From positions 1 to 44,929 of the forward strand of contig JADGHE010000024.1 of the NCBI GenBank assembly GCA_019689555.1: DNA of 44,929 nucleotides, in the 5' to 3' direction. Below, in pieces: positions 42,571-44,929 of the stretch (the first letter of the stretch is position 1; each line of letters starts with the position of its first letter). Under the pieces are notes generated by a model, which worked only from the letters and a program-made list of their open reading frames with translations, did not search any database and was not told the origin of the DNA. The position numbers and the translations under genes are program-made. This DNA comes from Variibacter sp. Its GTDB lineage: Bacteria > Pseudomonadota > Alphaproteobacteria > Rhizobiales > Xanthobacteraceae.

Positions 42571-43116
42571 ATGCAGAGAGCTGAACCCGACGTGTGGCAC
42601 GGCACGACCATTCTGACGGTGCGCAAAGGCGGCTCCGTCGTGATCGGCGGCGACGGGCAGGTCTCCTTCGGACAGACGATCGTCAAGGCCAATGCGCGCA
42701 AGGTGCGCCGCCTGGGCAAGGGCGACGTGATCGGCGGCTTCGCGGGGGCGACGGCCGACGCCTTCACGCTCTTCGAACGGCTGGAGGCCAAGCTCGACCA
42801 GTATCCGGGCCAGCTCATGCGCGCCGCGGTCGAGCTCGCCAAGGACTGGCGCACCGACCGCTATCTGCGCCGGCTGGAGGCGATGATGATCGTGGCCGAT
42901 CCCGCCGTCACGCTCCTGCTGAGCGGCAACGGCGACGTCCTCGAGCCGGAGAACGGCCTGGCGGGCATCGGCTCCGGCGGGAACTTCGCGTTGGCCGCGG
43001 CGCGGGCCCTCGTCGATACCGACCTCGACGCTGAGACGATCGTGCGGCGCTCGCTCGAGATTGCCGCCGACATCTGCGTCTACACGAACCGCAACGTCAC
43101 GATCGAGAGGCTGTAG
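42571..43116 (+). CDS. hslV: ATP-dependent protease peptidase subunit HslV (ClpQ)
   Basis: A 181-aa threonine peptidase of the two-ring HslVU protease. The catalytic nucleophile is T12, exposed by removal of the first residues ([12 protein letters not shown]), with the conserved K/D pair following and the [14 protein letters not shown] segment near the end. The 11-residue propeptide is longer than in E. coli (1-2 residues) but usual for alphaproteobacteria. The ATG at 42571 is the nearest fit. It is followed after 142 bp by hslU on the same strand. Confidence 0.96.
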   Translation: MQRAEPDVWHGTTILTVRKGGSVVIGGDGQVSFGQTIVKANARKVRRLGKGDVIGGFAGATADAFTLFERLEAKLDQYPGQLMRAAVELAKDWRTDRYLRRLEAMMIVADPAVTLLLSGNGDVLEPENGLAGIGSGGNFALAAARALVDTDLDAETIVRRSLEIAADICVYTNRNVTIERL

Positions 43117-43258
43117 CCGTGATTTTCTGCCCTCCGGCCACGAAATGCGCGCGGCCTGCGCTTCACGCGGCGGCCGCGGCTCACCGCATCGCCTCGCCGG
43201 AGCTGTGCGGCGCGCCCGTGCGCCCGGCCGGCGAGGCCATGACGACCCCTGGACTCCG

Positions 43259-44566
43259 ATGACCGAGTTCTCCCCCCGCGAAATCGTCTCCGAGCTCGAC
43301 CGCTACATCATCGGGCAGACGGACGCCAAGCGCGCGGTCGCGATCGCGCTGCGCAACCGCTGGCGCCGCCTCCAGCTCGACGAGAAGATGCGCGAGGAGG
43401 TGCTACCCAAGAACATCCTGATGATCGGGCCGACCGGCGTCGGCAAGACAGAGATTTCGCGGCGGCTCGCCAAGCTTGCGGGCGCGCCGTTCCTCAAGGT
43501 CGAGGCGACCAAGTTCACCGAGGTCGGCTATGTCGGCCGCGACGTCGAACAGATCATTCGCGACCTCGTCGACGTGGCCGTCAACCTGACGCGCGAGCGC
43601 AAGCGCAAGGACGTGCAGGCGCGCGCGCATCTCGCCGCCGAGGAGCGCGTGCTCGAGGCGCTGGTGGGCGAGAACGCGAGCGCGGCGACCAAGGACGCCT
43701 TCCGCAAGAAGCTGCGCGCGGGCGAGCTCGACGACAAGGAGATCGAGATCGAGCTGCAGACCTCCGGGCCCGCGATGCCGCTGTTCGACATTCCCGGCAT
43801 GCCGGGCGCGCAAATGGGCGCGATCTCGATCGGCGATCTGTTCGGCAAGGCGTTCGGCGGCCGGACCAAGCGGCGGCGCGTCAGCGTGCGCGAATCCTAT
43901 GATCTTCTGATCAACGAGGAGTCCGACAAGCTGCTCGATCAGGACCAGGTGGTGCAGGAGGCCGTGCAGGCGGTGGAGAACAACGGCATCGTCTTCCTCG
44001 ACGAGATCGACAAGATCTGCACGCGCGACGGCCGGGTCGGCGCCGACGTCTCGCGCGAGGGGGTGCAGCGCGACCTTCTGCCGCTGATCGAGGGCACGAC
44101 CGTCGCAACGCGGCACGGCCCCGTGCGCACCGACCACATTCTCTTCATCGCCTCGGGTGCGTTCCACGTGTCGAAGCCGTCCGACCTGCTGCCCGAACTG
44201 CAGGGCCGGCTGCCGATCCGGGTGGAGCTCAAGCCGCTGACGCGCGACGACTTCCGGCGCATCCTCACCGAGACCGAGGCCTCGCTGATCAAGCAGACGG
44301 TGGCGCTGCTGGCGACCGAGGGCGTGACGCTCACCTTCACGGACGACGCGATCGACGCCATCGCCGACATCGCGGTCGAGGTCAACTCCAATGTCGAGAA
44401 CATCGGCGCGCGGCGCTTGCAGACGGTGATCGAGCGCGTGCTCGACGAGATTTCGTTCTCGGCCTCCGACCGCTCCGGCGAGAGCTTTACCATCGACGGC
44501 GAGTATGTGCGCCGGCACGTCGGCGACCTCGCCAAAAACGCCGATCTCAGCCGGTATATTCTGTAG
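43259..44566 (+). CDS. hslU: ATP-dependent protease ATPase subunit HslU (ClpY)
   Basis: A 435-aa AAA+ unfoldase partnered with HslV. Walker A is GPTGVGKT (57-64), Walker B is IVFLDEIDK, the substrate pore motif is GYVGRDVE, the I-domain lies at about 105-230, and the sensor 2/C-terminal part ends with the conserved DLSRYIL tail that docks into HslV and activates it. The intact C-terminus indicates a working complex. The ATG at 43259 gives the standard [17 protein letters not shown] start; an in-frame upstream extension is not conserved. Confidence 0.97.
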   Translation: MTEFSPREIVSELDRYIIGQTDAKRAVAIALRNRWRRLQLDEKMREEVLPKNILMIGPTGVGKTEISRRLAKLAGAPFLKVEATKFTEVGYVGRDVEQIIRDLVDVAVNLTRERKRKDVQARAHLAAEERVLEALVGENASAATKDAFRKKLRAGELDDKEIEIELQTSGPAMPLFDIPGMPGAQMGAISIGDLFGKAFGGRTKRRRVSVRESYDLLINEESDKLLDQDQVVQEAVQAVENNGIVFLDEIDKICTRDGRVGADVSREGVQRDLLPLIEGTTVATRHGPVRTDHILFIASGAFHVSKPSDLLPELQGRLPIRVELKPLTRDDFRRILTETEASLIKQTVALLATEGVTLTFTDDAIDAIADIAVEVNSNVENIGARRLQTVIERVLDEISFSASDRSGESFTIDGEYVRRHVGDLAKNADLSRYIL

Positions 44567-44829
44567 GTGCGTCGCCGGCGCCGGCGCGGCTTATGCTCCA
44601 AACGATGACCGCGTCCGATGACCGCGTCGCCGATCTCGAAGAGCACAGGAAGTTCGATCCCTGCAAAGAGCGGTCGCACCCAAAAGTTCTCCATATCGCC
44701 TTCACCGCAACGGATCGCATTGCGTCGAGGATCGGTTCGAAGCAGCCATGCGAGATTTTTTGAACCGAGACGCGCCGCCATTCTTCTTTGAACAGCTGGC
44801 GCAGACCCGCGACCGCAAGCTCTGAGAAC
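44567..44829. other. Unresolved region downstream of hslU
   Basis: This stretch is visibly less GC-rich than the rest. It starts with the 12-bp palindrome GCCGGCGCCGGC just after hslU and carries a tandem 13-bp duplication (CGATGACCGCGTC at 44603-44615 and 44616-44628). Several short frames are open on both strands: minus 44547-44840 (MDVKFSELAVAGLRQLF...), another minus frame with NFWVRPLFAGIELPVLF, and plus 44593-44763. None is convincing alone; it may be a decayed gene. Confidence 0.4.
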
Positions 44830-44929
44830 TTAACGTCCATGAACGGGGCGTTGAGCGGCGATTCTGCGCGCTTCCGCTCGAGCCCACGCGATGTCCGCCT
44901 CGTCCAGCTGGACCGGGTAACGCCGGTAG
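44830..44929 (-). CDS. C-terminal end of an unidentified protein, partial
   Basis: The last 32 codons of a minus-strand frame enter from the right edge and stop at TAA (44830-44832): YRRYPVQLDEADIAWARAEA then RRIAAQRPVHGR. The composition looks like a real soluble protein C-terminus with an amphipathic helix, but the fragment is too short to assign a family. Confidence 0.35.
   Translation of the reverse strand, partial: YRRYPVQLDEADIAWARAEARRIAAQRPVHGR

Noticed and set aside
44593-44763. 56-codon plus-strand frame after hslU (MLQTMTASDDRVADLEEH...)
   Set aside because: No ribosome site, it includes the tandem duplication, and it competes with protein-like frames on the other strand.
1-44929. 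CRISPR arrays, tRNA or rRNA genes, intact transposons, prophage genes
   Set aside because: Looked for by repeat pattern, cloverleaf and hallmark protein motifs; none seen.

Overview
This is a very GC-rich chromosomal stretch whose proteins point to an alphaproteobacterium, most likely a member of the Hyphomicrobiales. The pointers are a DUF1236 protein, an orphan Bug-type solute receptor, a Nramp transporter behind a Fur/Mur-like palindrome, an IleRS lacking the C-terminal zinc finger, and the accA / hslVU pairing. No rRNA, tRNA, CRISPR array, prophage or complete insertion sequence was seen.

Layout. (1) Positions 1-17000 form an accessory catabolic region. It opens with the tail of an isopropylmalate/tartrate dehydrogenase-type gene. 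A three-gene plus-strand operon follows, with two acyl-CoA dehydrogenases and an atypical DapA-family lyase. A long run of minus-strand genes comes next: metallo-beta-lactamase-fold hydrolase, family 4 glycosyltransferase with a truncated PIG-L deacetylase remnant, cycloisomerase-like lyase, small membrane protein, MFS carrier, aldo/keto reductase, GMC oxidoreductase, BKACE (DUF849) enzyme, IclR regulator with a perfect palindrome at its own promoter, NodB-type deacetylase and intradiol dioxygenase. (2) Positions 17100-21050 are a copper module: csoR and copA diverge around a textbook CsoR operator, followed by a PCu(A)C chaperone and a DUF2946 protein. (3) Positions 21270-23870 hold a zinc alcohol dehydrogenase and mntH. 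(4) Positions 24480-31400 carry housekeeping genes: asd, ileS, ribF and a HAD phosphatase. (5) Positions 31600-37430 return to accessory content: a Bug receptor, an alpha/beta hydrolase, a deleted MmgE/PrpD pseudogene, a degenerate EAL-domain membrane protein and a class III aminotransferase. (6) Positions 37470-41150 hold small envelope, secreted or unknown proteins. (7) Positions 41437-44566 hold accA and the divergent hslV-hslU protease operon. The right edge is less GC-rich and unresolved.

How the genes may work together. Region 1 looks like a peripheral route for an aromatic or branched acid: ring cleavage (dioxygenase), cycloisomerase-like lyase, redox enzymes (AKR, GMC), beta-keto-acid cleavage (BKACE), acyl-CoA oxidation (two ACADs) and uptake (MFS), plausibly under the IclR protein. 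Several enzymes there lack a canonical catalytic residue of their family, so their substrates cannot be assigned by homology. The copper module detects, exports and chaperones copper. All motif alignments and operator calls were made by eye.
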